Shown here one piece after another: positions 1 through 6,023 of a stretch of 9,667 bases of DNA (the stretch's first letter is position 1; each line of letters opens with the position of its first letter). A model generated the notes under the pieces. That model saw nothing but the letters and a program-made list of their open reading frames with translations. It did no database searches and was not told the DNA's origin. The position numbers and the translations under genes were made by a program. The stretch lies in NCBI GenBank assembly GCA_023442905.1, contig JAEZWY010000103.1, positions 1-9,667 of the forward strand, read 5' to 3'. The stretch comes from Bacillota bacterium. Lineage in GTDB: Bacteria; Bacillota; Bacilli; Lactobacillales; Aerococcaceae.

Positions 1-7
1 TAGCGTA

Positions 8-42
8 AAAAAACAAGCCAGGTATATTCTGGCTTGTTTTTT
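8..42. terminator. Bidirectional rho-independent terminator
   Basis: A perfect 14-base inverted repeat (8-21 with 29-42) surrounds a 7-base loop. The core CAAGCCAG/CTGGCTTG is followed by T6 on the plus strand, and the matching A-run gives a U-tract on the minus strand. It lies 27 bases past the stop of the minus-strand YccF gene and could also end a plus-strand gene beyond the left edge. Confidence 0.85.
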
Positions 43-69
43 ATAGCAATTTATTTTTTTCAAATCATT

Positions 70-468
70 CTATCTAATATCCATATAAACCGTATTTGAC
101 GGTACGACTCTCGCCCCAAAAGGTACAAGAGATAGTAAAGCTAGTTTAAAGTGTTGTTTGGCGAATGGTATCCCAATAATTGTGATGGTTAAGACGGCTG
201 CCGTCACCAAGTGCATCAAGGCTAGCTCTAGACCACCAAAGATTAACCATAGAATATTCAACAAGAAGCTACCAAAACCACTTGCTTCACGAACGACATC
301 TTTCCCAAATGGCATCAATGATAATTTGGCCATTTTAAAACATTGTTGCCCTATTGGAATACCAACGATCGTTATACACCATAAACAGCCAACGATGAAC
401 CAAGAGAAAGCAGAAATAAGCCCCCCAAAGATCATCCAAATCATATTTCCTAAACAGCCCACTAGCAT
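70..468 (-). CDS. yccF: YccF-family small inner-membrane protein
   Basis: This 132-residue protein is made of two YccF domains in tandem. NMIWMIFGG (8-16), ITIVGIPIG (32-40) and FKMAKLSLMPFG (44-55) recur as NILWLIFGG (71-79), ITIIGIPFA (95-103) and FKLALLSLVPFG (107-118), exactly 63 residues later. The second half resembles the C-terminal half of E. coli YccF as I remember it. Hydrophobic stretches at about 8-38 and 70-100 predict membrane insertion; the role of the family is unknown. The start is uncertain by two codons: AAAGGA at 472-477 is only 3 bases from the ATG at 468 but 9 bases from an in-frame GTG at 462, which has the better spacing. The gene stands alone, diverging from the HAD gene at 622. 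Confidence 0.92.
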   Translation of the reverse strand: MLVGCLGNMIWMIFGGLISAFSWFIVGCLWCITIVGIPIGQQCFKMAKLSLMPFGKDVVREASGFGSFLLNILWLIFGGLELALMHLVTAAVLTITIIGIPFAKQHFKLALLSLVPFGARVVPSNTVYMDIR

Positions 469-507
469 TCATCCTTTCATTTTCGTTTTCAGTAGTTTAT
501 GGTTATA

Positions 508-516
508 ATAATAGCA
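508..516 (-). promoter_or_regulatory. Candidate extended -10 promoter for the YccF gene
   Basis: On the minus strand TGC is followed directly by TATTAT (5 of 6 to the -10 consensus), an extended -10 arrangement. It is about 40 bases upstream of the YccF start. No convincing -35 is present at 16-18 bases. The same AT-rich patch contains TATAAT on the plus strand (504-509), so it could also fire rightward. This is a motif match only. Confidence 0.35.
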
Positions 517-570
517 TAAAAGAATTTACTGGCCCTCAGACTAACGATGTAACTTGCAAGAACTAATAAT

Positions 571-584
571 TGTAAGCGCTATAG
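571..584 (+). promoter_or_regulatory. Possible cre (CcpA) site upstream of the Cof-type HAD gene
   Basis: TGTAAGCGCTATAG matches 8 of the 10 fixed positions of the cre consensus TGWAANCGNTNNCA; the two mismatches are at the 3' end. It lies 37 bases before the ATG at 622, among -10-like AT-rich bases, where binding would repress. Matches of this quality arise by chance, so this is tentative. Confidence 0.3.
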
Positions 585-621
585 AGCCATCTAGTAAACA
601 AATACCGTATGGAGGATTTTC

Positions 622-1431
622 ATGACAGACATCAAATTAATTGCTATTGATATGGACCACACACTATTAAATGATAAAGGGCAAATCCCTGAAAACTTTA
701 CCGACCAAGTATTGGCACTAAAAGAACAAGGGACACAAGTCGCCATTGCATCTGGCCGTCCTCTATATACTTTAGTAGATATGTTCAGTCATATCGAAGA
801 CCATTTAATTTTCGTTTCCGATAATGGTGCAGCGATTACAAAGCAACAGGAACAACTCTTCAATTCAATTATCCAGCAAGATGACTATCGCAAATTAATG
901 GCCTTTACCCTGGAACAAGAAACAGCAGCGGGAATTCCTATCCTATGTGCCTTAGATGCAGCCTATATCCCAAAAGCACATGACCAATATGACGAAGTTT
1001 ACCGTACTTTCTATACCAATATTTATTATTATGATGACTTTGCGTCAGTAGATGCTGTAGCCAATAAATTTACAGTCTATACACCGAATAATGACGCAGT
1101 TGACCAATACTCAGCTATTTATGGTCCAGCACTTAATCAGCGGTTTTCTGCCACTGTTTCCGGTAAAGAATGGATTGATATCATGAATAAGCGTATCGAT
1201 AAGGGTCAAGCCATGTATCAATTGAGTAATTTACTCAATATTTCTACCGATCAAATGATGGCCTTTGGCGACAATTACAATGATATAGAAATGTTGGCGG
1301 CCGTTAAATATTCTTACGCTATGGAAAACGCTCATGACGACATTAAAAAACAAGCCAATTTTATCGCACCTTCAAATAATGATTTAGGTGTATCTAAGAT
1401 TATCCAAGACCTTTTAGATGGTAATTTATAA
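622..1431 (+). CDS. Cof-type HAD-IIB family phosphatase
   Basis: A 269-residue soluble protein of normal length for Cof-like HAD phosphatases, which remove phosphate from sugar phosphates, nucleotides or cofactor precursors in the cytoplasm. All four HAD motifs are present: motif I DMDHT with nucleophile D10 and acid/base D12, motif II SGR (S44-R46), motif III lysine K194 (DKG), and motif IV GDNYND (216-221) with the Mg-binding acids. The C2-type cap lies between motifs II and III, at about 85-185. Motif I carries His13 where Gly is usual (DxDGT). GGAGG at 611-615 sits 6 bases before the ATG. It is a single-gene transcript closed by a strong terminator. The substrate cannot be predicted. Confidence 0.93.
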   Translation: MTDIKLIAIDMDHTLLNDKGQIPENFTDQVLALKEQGTQVAIASGRPLYTLVDMFSHIEDHLIFVSDNGAAITKQQEQLFNSIIQQDDYRKLMAFTLEQETAAGIPILCALDAAYIPKAHDQYDEVYRTFYTNIYYYDDFASVDAVANKFTVYTPNNDAVDQYSAIYGPALNQRFSATVSGKEWIDIMNKRIDKGQAMYQLSNLLNISTDQMMAFGDNYNDIEMLAAVKYSYAMENAHDDIKKQANFIAPSNNDLGVSKIIQDLLDGNL

Positions 1432-1439
1432 ACTAAATA

Positions 1440-1486
1440 CCCCGAAGTTAATTTTCACGATTACAATTAACCTCGGGGCTCTTTTT
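1440..1486 (+). terminator. Rho-independent terminator after the Cof-type HAD gene
   Basis: CCCCGA (1440-1445) pairs with TCGGGG (1473-1478), and GTTAATT (1447-1453) pairs with AATTAAC (1465-1471). A single A-C mismatch separates them and the loop is 11 bases. CTCTTTTTATT follows. It begins 8 bases after the HAD stop codon. On the minus strand the T-tract is weak, so it may serve the VOC gene only poorly. Confidence 0.88.
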
Positions 1487-1505
1487 ATTGTATTTTTATT
1501 TTTCC

Positions 1506-1934
1506 TTATTCACCTGAAAACATCCAAGATACACCATATGGATCTGTAAACATACCAAATATTTCAGACCATTCAGATGGCGCTAATGGCATCGTTTCCT
1601 CGCAACCTAAATCAATAGCATTTTTAAAGAATGCTTGTACTTTAGCAACTTCATTCTTATCTTTTTGATCGAATACGAATGACACATTCGAGCCCTCATG
1701 ATCTACCGGTCGATTTCCCCAGGAATCTGATAAAAATATGACATTACCGAGCACCTCTATACTAGCATTCATCACAAATTCATTTGAGTTTTTTGGCCGC
1801 TCATTCTCTGGCATATCAGCAAACATCGCATCATCAGCTAAAATTAGTTCTTTTACCGTAGCACCCAACTTTTCATAAAATCCTAGCACTTCTTTTGAAT
1901 GTGCGAAATTCAAATACGGGACAACTTGAACCAT
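1506..1934 (-). CDS. PhnB-like VOC (glyoxalase-fold) family protein
   Basis: This 142-residue protein has the layout of small PhnB/glyoxalase-fold members of the vicinal oxygen chelate superfamily. PYLNF (6-10) and FYEKLGA (19-25) mark the first beta-alpha-beta unit. The strand VIFLSDS (65-71) corresponds to the usual LMLSD segment. FGMFTDPYGVSW (126-137) is the typical C-terminal FGxxxDPxGxxW signature. The family includes dioxygenases, isomerases, resistance proteins and many proteins of unknown function, and the activity here cannot be told. AAAGGAGT lies 7 bases before the ATG. It is monocistronic, reading toward the terminator at 1440-1486 and separated from the next minus-strand gene by a long terminator hairpin. 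Confidence 0.88.
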   Translation of the reverse strand: MVQVVPYLNFAHSKEVLGFYEKLGATVKELILADDAMFADMPENERPKNSNEFVMNASIEVLGNVIFLSDSWGNRPVDHEGSNVSFVFDQKDKNEVAKVQAFFKNAIDLGCEETMPLAPSEWSEIFGMFTDPYGVSWMFSGE

Positions 1935-2030
1935 TTTACCACTCCTTTCAACTCATCAGTGATATCTCTTTGAACACTTACAGTATATCGTGACAGGAAT
2001 CGCTAGTCTTATGATAACCATTTTGGACAC

Positions 2031-2104
2031 AAAAAAACAATCACCGCTTAGCTAGTTATCCCCTTCTATTCAGAGTAGCTAGCAAACTGGTGATTGCCCT
2101 TTTT
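2031..2104 (-). terminator. Long-stem terminator of the leftward RpiR-oxidoreductase-HAD operon
   Basis: The outer arms CAATCACC (2038-2045) and GGTGATTG (2089-2096) pair perfectly. Inside, GCTAG (2051-2055) pairs with CTAGC (2079-2083), extended by a few A-U and G-U pairs, so much of the 43-base interior folds into one imperfect hairpin. On the minus strand the outer arm is followed by T7, a strong U-tract just after the stop of the HAD gene at 2111. The plus strand also has T5 (2100-2104), so it may act both ways. Confidence 0.8.
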
Positions 2105-2110
2105 CAAAAA

Positions 2111-2887
2111 TTAATCAAACAAACCTAATTGTTCGCAGGCTTTGTAGATTCCATCGTTCCAAACTTCAGAAGTAATGATATCAGCTGTCTTCTTCACATT
2201 ATCCGTCCCGTTACCCATGGCAACTGAAGTGCCGACTTTGGCTAACATTTCTAGGTCATTATCCGCATCGCCGAATGCATAAGTTTGTGAGATATCCATA
2301 TTCAATATCTCAAGAACCCTGTCAATCCCGTTGGCTTTAGACACGTCGAATGGATAGATATCCAAATGAGTCGGACCCGTTTGAACGACTTTCAATTCAG
2401 TTAACCAGTCGCTCACAATCCGGATATTTTCAGTGGTTACGAGCATTTGAAGGACATGTTTAGGATATTCACTATCATCCACAATCTTAAATGGTTCACC
2501 GTAATCTCTGGCATGAAAGACATTTGGTAGTAAATGAAGTCCTTTCTTGGTGTCAAAAAAGCCTGGCACATTGCGGGAACGCATCTCGTCAACCGTTCGT
2601 TCAACTAGTGCTTGGTCAATATAGTTTTGATAAACTAGGTCATTTTCAATATGGACGGCTTGACCGTTGGAAGTGATAAATGAGTCAATATTTAATAAAT
2701 CCCCTAAGTCCTGCGCACGATTCTTCCATCGCCCAGTCGCAATAATGGGTAGTACATTATTTGCTTTTAACTTTTCAATGGCTAAGTATGTTGAATCGGG
2801 CACTTGCTGTTCAATAGGTAAATGATACTTGCTCGAATCAAATAAGGTACCGTCGATATCAAAAAATGCCACTCGTTCAATCTTCAT
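2111..2887 (-). CDS. YkrA-like Cof-type HAD-IIB phosphatase
   Basis: A 258-residue HAD phosphatase with a complete active site: DIDGT with D10 and D12, TGR at 51-53, motif III lysine K184 (SKANG) and GDADND at 206-211. The C2 cap lies at about 85-180. The ending (ITSEVWNDGIYKACEQLGL) resembles the C-terminus of B. subtilis YkrA as I remember it. I chose the ATG at 2887 because AGGAGG (2895-2900) is 7 bases upstream; an in-frame ATG at 2959 would add 24 unlikely residues and run over the promoter. It follows the Gfo/Idh gene by 75 bases, so it may be read both from the RpiR operon and from its own promoter. A role in dephosphorylating a sugar phosphate made by the neighbouring oxidoreductases is inference only. 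Confidence 0.92.
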   Translation of the reverse strand: MKIERVAFFDIDGTLFDSSKYHLPIEQQVPDSTYLAIEKLKANNVLPIIATGRWKNRAQDLGDLLNIDSFITSNGQAVHIENDLVYQNYIDQALVERTVDEMRSRNVPGFFDTKKGLHLLPNVFHARDYGEPFKIVDDSEYPKHVLQMLVTTENIRIVSDWLTELKVVQTGPTHLDIYPFDVSKANGIDRVLEILNMDISQTYAFGDADNDLEMLAKVGTSVAMGNGTDNVKKTADIITSEVWNDGIYKACEQLGLFD

Positions 2888-2894
2888 AGAAGAG

Positions 2895-2900
2895 CCTCCT
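2895..2900 (-). promoter_or_regulatory. Ribosome binding site fixing the YkrA-like HAD start
   Basis: The minus strand reads a full AGGAGG, 7 bases before the ATG at 2887. This marks residue 25 of the longest open frame as the true initiator methionine. Confidence 0.88.
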
Positions 2901-2917
2901 GTAATTTTCTTACTTTC

Positions 2918-2926
2918 ATTATAGCA
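2918..2926 (-). promoter_or_regulatory. Extended -10 promoter of the YkrA-like HAD gene
   Basis: The minus strand reads TGCTATAAT, a perfect extended -10 element. Transcription would start near 2911, leaving a leader of about 24 bases that contains the AGGAGG site. No good -35 is visible at 16-18 bases, which is tolerated for extended -10 promoters. It lies between the Gfo/Idh stop and the HAD start, so the HAD gene may be expressed independently of RpiR control. Confidence 0.6.
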
Positions 2927-2939
2927 GTTTACGCTTTCA
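2926..2939 (-). promoter_or_regulatory. Possible cre (CcpA) site at the HAD promoter
   Basis: The minus strand reads TGAAAGCGTAAACT, matching 8 of 10 fixed positions of the cre consensus, including the TGAAAGCG half. It abuts the extended -10, where CcpA binding would block transcription. Only the sequence match supports it. Confidence 0.35.
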
Positions 2940-2948
2940 TTTGATCTG

Positions 2949-2964
2949 AGTGATTGCATTCACT
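2949..2964. repeat. 16-base imperfect palindrome upstream of the HAD promoter
   Basis: AGTGATTGCATTCACT equals its own reverse complement at 14 of 16 positions (arms AGTGA and TCACT around TGCA). It lies 23 bases upstream of the extended -10 and overlaps the last base pairs of the Gfo/Idh stop codon. That position would suit an activator or repressor site. No second copy was noticed in the window. Confidence 0.45.
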
Positions 2965-3910
2965 AAAATATTTCTGCTTTCAATTGATCAATAATGGCTG
3001 CGAATTTCTTAGTATCCGCCATTGGCATCCGGTTGCTTTCTAATCTACCTGCTTTTAGATTGGCATGGACATGGGTAATTTCACCATAAAAATCATCGAC
3101 AATATTTAAAATTTCATTATTTGTGACCTTATCGTCTACAATTAAGTCAAATTTAGTTGGTCGGTGGAAGTCATAAAGCACAATTTCCCCTTTACTTCCT
3201 GAAATCACTGCTTTTGCGTCTGTTAATCGGTCAAAACCTGATTCTAGCACTGCTTCCTTACCGTTCACGTCAAATACAGCATTCACGTAAACTTCTACTT
3301 GACCATCATGTAACTTGTAATCCAAGTTTTTCAAGACAAATTCACCTGGCAAGATGTCTTCTAGCAAGGCAATGTTATAGACCCCCATATCCAGTAAACA
3401 GCCACCTTGACCTTTTTCAAAATGGTAAGAAGCATTGGACTCATCGAATTTTCGGCATAAAGAAGTGGTTACCGTATGGACTTCCCCAATTTCACCTTGT
3501 GCGACCAGCTCTTTCACCGCTTGATAAGCCGGTGTAAAGCGACTCTTCATGGCTTCCATAAAGAAAACGGGTTTAGCATTTAAAGCTGCTTCAATTTTTG
3601 AAACTTCAGCTTGATTCATAGTCGCTGGTTTTTCACAAAGAATGGCTTTGCCTGCTTGGATGGCTTTCAAGACCCAATCCAAATGGAATTTATGCGGTAA
3701 GGCAATGTAGACCGCGTCCACTTGGTCGTCGTCCAATAATTCTTGGTAAGACCCATAAGCCTTTTCACATGGATGGTTAGCTTTGAAAATTTCAGCCTTT
3801 TCAATCGTCCGGTTGGCAACCGCGTATAATTCACCGTCAGTTACCTCCTCTAGACTATTCGCAAAACGGTTGGCAATATTTCCTGCGCCTATAATTCCCC
3901 ACTTAATCAT
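2963..3910 (-). CDS. Gfo/Idh/MocA family oxidoreductase, Tyr-type active site (paralogue 1)
   Basis: A 315-residue NAD(P)-dependent dehydrogenase of the Gfo/Idh/MocA superfamily. The N-terminal Rossmann fold shows GIIGAGNIA (5-13), and the cofactor/catalytic EKP motif is at 93-95. MEAMKSRFTP (118-127) and GGCLLDMGVYN (169-179) resemble the dimeric dihydrodiol dehydrogenase branch, where the Asp and Tyr (here D174, Y178) line the active site. Family members oxidise or reduce sugars, cyclitols and related diols; the substrate is unknown. The start codon overlaps the end of the RpiR gene by 8 bases (ATGATTAA), with AGAGGAG 6 bases before the ATG, so translation is coupled to the regulator. Two more family members lie across the divergent promoter region. 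Confidence 0.93.
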   Translation of the reverse strand: MIKWGIIGAGNIANRFANSLEEVTDGELYAVANRTIEKAEIFKANHPCEKAYGSYQELLDDDQVDAVYIALPHKFHLDWVLKAIQAGKAILCEKPATMNQAEVSKIEAALNAKPVFFMEAMKSRFTPAYQAVKELVAQGEIGEVHTVTTSLCRKFDESNASYHFEKGQGGCLLDMGVYNIALLEDILPGEFVLKNLDYKLHDGQVEVYVNAVFDVNGKEAVLESGFDRLTDAKAVISGSKGEIVLYDFHRPTKFDLIVDDKVTNNEILNIVDDFYGEITHVHANLKAGRLESNRMPMADTKKFAAIIDQLKAEIF

Positions 3911-4766
3911 CTAAAGCTCCTCTCTGAATTCGCATAAACTTTTTGGCAATTTGTTCGTTATTTTTCTGGTAATTGGTCATATAAATCATGGCATATAAAA
4001 CATTGAATATATATTCAATGGCAATTTGCGAGGAGAAAGTCCCTATTTTCAGGGAGTCTGTCCGCTCCAAATCAACAGTTGTCAGCCAATGGTCAGTCAT
4101 CCCCGCTAAAACTTTAGCGTCTAGGGACGAAATCAAAATAGTTGGCACACTTTCAGCTTTCAAAATCTCAATAAATTGCTGGTACTTGACTGAATCCGCC
4201 CGGTAAGAGGTAAAAATGGCACAGTCAGACTTTAAAATATTGGATGCTACCCAGGCCTCATCCGCGTATTCTTCAGCAATCACCATGAAAATCCCTAATT
4301 TAGCGAGCTTATTCTGAAAAGACCGGGCTGAAATTTGCGTGTCGCCTTTGGCAAAAATAAATATCCGTTTGGCATCTAGCATAGTTTTCACACAGGTTTC
4401 AAAAGTCTGTTCATCCAAATTGACTTGCATAGCTTCAATCGTCTGCTTGGTCAAACTAGCCATTTTGTTGGCAATATCACTAGTCGAATCTTCCGGTACG
4501 AAGGGAAAATTGGCATCCACTGCCCCTTCTTTGAACCGATACTGTTGGGCATAGGCAATTAAAGCCACCCGAAAATCCCTGAAACCTTCAAAACCTAACT
4601 TTTGGGTGAAACGGACAATCGCTGAATGCGAGGTATAAGTTTTGGTCGCCAAGTCCCTTAAATTAAACTGGCTGGTCGCTAAAGGATTGCTCAAAATATA
4701 AGCCGCTATCCGTTTTTCATTGGGGGTAAATTCTTGATCATTTTTAAGTGCTTGCACTAAATTCAT
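3903..4766 (-). CDS. MurR/RpiR family transcriptional regulator
   Basis: A 287-residue regulator with an N-terminal RpiR-type helix-turn-helix domain (about 1-75, recognition region 36-57 with SHSAIVRFTQKLGF at 46-59) and a C-terminal SIS sugar-phosphate-binding domain (about 130-260). Family members repress or activate sugar catabolic genes in response to a phosphorylated sugar. The SIS loops are atypical: AKGDTQIS (139-146) replaces the usual GxGxS loop, and SYRADS (187-192) replaces SxSGxT, so the effector may be unusual or bound differently. AAAGGTG lies 5 bases before the ATG. It is the first gene of the leftward operon and divergent from two oxidoreductase genes. By position it most likely controls both arms and itself. 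Confidence 0.92.
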   Translation of the reverse strand: MNLVQALKNDQEFTPNEKRIAAYILSNPLATSQFNLRDLATKTYTSHSAIVRFTQKLGFEGFRDFRVALIAYAQQYRFKEGAVDANFPFVPEDSTSDIANKMASLTKQTIEAMQVNLDEQTFETCVKTMLDAKRIFIFAKGDTQISARSFQNKLAKLGIFMVIAEEYADEAWVASNILKSDCAIFTSYRADSVKYQQFIEILKAESVPTILISSLDAKVLAGMTDHWLTTVDLERTDSLKIGTFSSQIAIEYIFNVLYAMIYMTNYQKNNEQIAKKFMRIQRGALDD

Positions 4767-4828
4767 TTTCTCACCTTTTCCTGAAAGGGTTTCCTACTCT
4801 TAGCATTGTACGCTATCTGCCTGAAAAT

Positions 4829-4905
4829 TGGTATGGAAGATGTCTTTTTGGTCAAAATGTTCAAAAGACCCCATTAAGTTGACCCTTTCTTGGCAGTTAC
4901 TACCA
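4829..4905. repeat. Two-tier inverted repeat, candidate RpiR operator
   Basis: The inner arms GGTCAA (4850-4855) and TTGACC (4879-4884) and the outer arms TGGTA (4829-4833) and TACCA (4901-4905) share one dyad centre at 4867. Read outward, each half is TTGACC-N16-TACCA. TTGACC matches a -35 box at 5 of 6 positions, so the arms could also be back-to-back -35 elements, although TACCA is a poor -10. The symmetry is seen directly; the function is inferred from the position between RpiR and its likely target genes. Confidence 0.45.
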
Positions 4906-4911
4906 GAATAA

Positions 4912-4925
4912 CCAAATCGCTATCA
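4912..4925 (+). promoter_or_regulatory. Weak cre-like sequence before the rightward oxidoreductases
   Basis: CCAAATCGCTATCA fits 8 of 10 fixed cre positions; both mismatches are in the leading TG. It lies about 55 bases before the start at 4981, in a promoter-like place. Taken alone it could be chance. Confidence 0.22.
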
Positions 4926-4967
4926 TTTTCCCATCAAAACAGCTATATTTAAGACAAATACATTTAT

Positions 4968-4973
4968 GGAGGT
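4968..4973 (+). promoter_or_regulatory. Ribosome binding site fixing the YhhX-like start
   Basis: GGAGGT lies 7 bases before the ATG at 4981. The upstream in-frame ATG at 4966 overlaps this site, and the one at 4975 is only 1 base from it, so neither is a plausible start. Confidence 0.88.
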
Positions 4974-4980
4974 CATGTTC

Positions 4981-5994
4981 ATGTTAAATATTGCTTATAT
5001 AGGAAACGGTAAATCCACCAACCGCTACCACCTACCCTTTTCTAGCCGCCTACCGGAAATTGCCAACATTCAAACGATTTACTCACGGTCTGGGAAAAGT
5101 GCTTGGCCAGCCCTTGAAGGCGTCCATTACACGAGTAACCTAAATGATATCTACAAAGATGAAGCTATCAACCTGGTTGTCATTACAACACCTAACGCCA
5201 GCCACTATGAATTAGCCAAACAAACCCTTGAAGCCGGTAAGAATGTTCTGGTGGAAAAACCATTTGCAGAAACCCGCGACCAAGCCCAAGAATTATTCGA
5301 CTTAGCCAAAGAAAAGGGACTTTTCATCCAGTGCTACCAAAACCGCCGCTACGATTCTGACTTCTTAACAACACAAAAAGTCATCGAATCAGGTGTTCTT
5401 GGCGACTTGATCGATGTAGAAATCCACTACGACCGCTATAATCCTGAATTTTCAGAAAATTCAACTTACACTTTAATCGATTCCTATACTTACGGCCTGG
5501 GTTCTCATTCCCTTGACCAAGCCATTTCTTACTTTGGTATGCCTGACGACGTCCACTTTGACACTCGTCAAATTCTTGGTGCCGGTAAATTGAATGATTA
5601 CTTCGACTTTGATTTAAACTACGGCAATTTAAAAGTGGCTGTTGCGGGATCATTAATGCGGTTTGAAGCCAGACCATCTTTTGCCATTTACGGGAAAAGA
5701 GGTGTCTTCATCAAGCAAACAAAAGACCGTCAAGAAGACCACTTAAAATTAAACTATACCCCTGACCAACCTGGTTTTGGACAAGACTTGCCTGAACACT
5801 ACGGGACTCTAACCTACCTTGACGACAATGGTGTCTATCACAAGGAAGCGGTTGTTTCTGAACTTGGGGACTACCGTCAAGTTTACCGTGATATTTATGA
5901 ATCGATTGTTAACGGCAAAGAGAAAGTCGTTAAAGACGAGGAAACATTGTTAGTGATGCAAATTATGGAAGACGGACAAGTCGACTTACATTAA
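4981..5994 (+). CDS. YhhX-like Gfo/Idh/MocA oxidoreductase, His-type active site (paralogue 2)
   Basis: A 337-residue Gfo/Idh/MocA dehydrogenase that resembles E. coli YhhX/YdgJ as I remember them. It shares the nucleotide-binding GNGKSTNRYHLPF (8-20), VEKPF (91-95), CYQNRRYDSDF (118-128) and YGLGSHSLDQ (171-180). H176 and D179 form the HxxD pair expected in the active site of this branch, unlike the Tyr-type motif of its two neighbours. The C-terminal alpha/beta domain (about 125-337) is complete. The physiological substrate of YhhX-type enzymes is not established, as far as I know. It is the first rightward gene, divergent from RpiR, and 29 bases from the next oxidoreductase, so the two are probably co-transcribed. 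Confidence 0.92.
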   Translation: MLNIAYIGNGKSTNRYHLPFSSRLPEIANIQTIYSRSGKSAWPALEGVHYTSNLNDIYKDEAINLVVITTPNASHYELAKQTLEAGKNVLVEKPFAETRDQAQELFDLAKEKGLFIQCYQNRRYDSDFLTTQKVIESGVLGDLIDVEIHYDRYNPEFSENSTYTLIDSYTYGLGSHSLDQAISYFGMPDDVHFDTRQILGAGKLNDYFDFDLNYGNLKVAVAGSLMRFEARPSFAIYGKRGVFIKQTKDRQEDHLKLNYTPDQPGFGQDLPEHYGTLTYLDDNGVYHKEAVVSELGDYRQVYRDIYESIVNGKEKVVKDEETLLVMQIMEDGQVDLH

Positions 5995-6023
5995 TTTTAA
6001 CCCACTAAAGAAAGGAGACGATT

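Larger units (their letters stand above)
4767..4980. promoter_or_regulatory. Divergent control region between the RpiR and oxidoreductase operons
   Basis: This 214-base gap must hold promoters for both operons, but no consensus -35/-10 pair stands out. What is visible is a two-tier inverted repeat at 4829-4905 (listed separately), a direct repeat TCAAAA at 4852 and 4861, and a cre-like sequence at 4912-4925 (8 of 10 fixed positions). AT-rich TATATT near 4954 could be a -10 for the rightward genes. Confidence 0.5.

Noticed and set aside
158..508. Plus-strand open frame of 116 residues opposite the YccF gene
   Set aside because: It is antisense to a clearly recognisable YccF protein, has no family resemblance, and its Ile/Lys/Pro-rich composition is that expected of a shadow frame.
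2888..2959. Start of the YkrA-like HAD gene at the ATG at 2959
   Set aside because: The 24 extra residues have no HAD similarity and cross an extended -10 promoter; AGGAGG is correctly placed for the ATG at 2887.
3157..3537. Plus-strand open frame of 126 residues opposite Gfo/Idh paralogue 1
   Set aside because: It lies fully within a well-supported gene on the other strand, has no ribosome site, and shows no recognisable domain.
4767..4980. Riboswitch, T-box or small RNA in the divergent region
   Set aside because: No terminator/anti-terminator pair, conserved T-box sequence or known aptamer core was seen; only regulator-style dyads are visible.
5381..5677. Minus-strand open frame of 98 residues inside the YhhX-like gene
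   Set aside because: It is a shadow of a strongly recognisable coding frame and has an unnatural Gln/Ser/Arg-rich composition.
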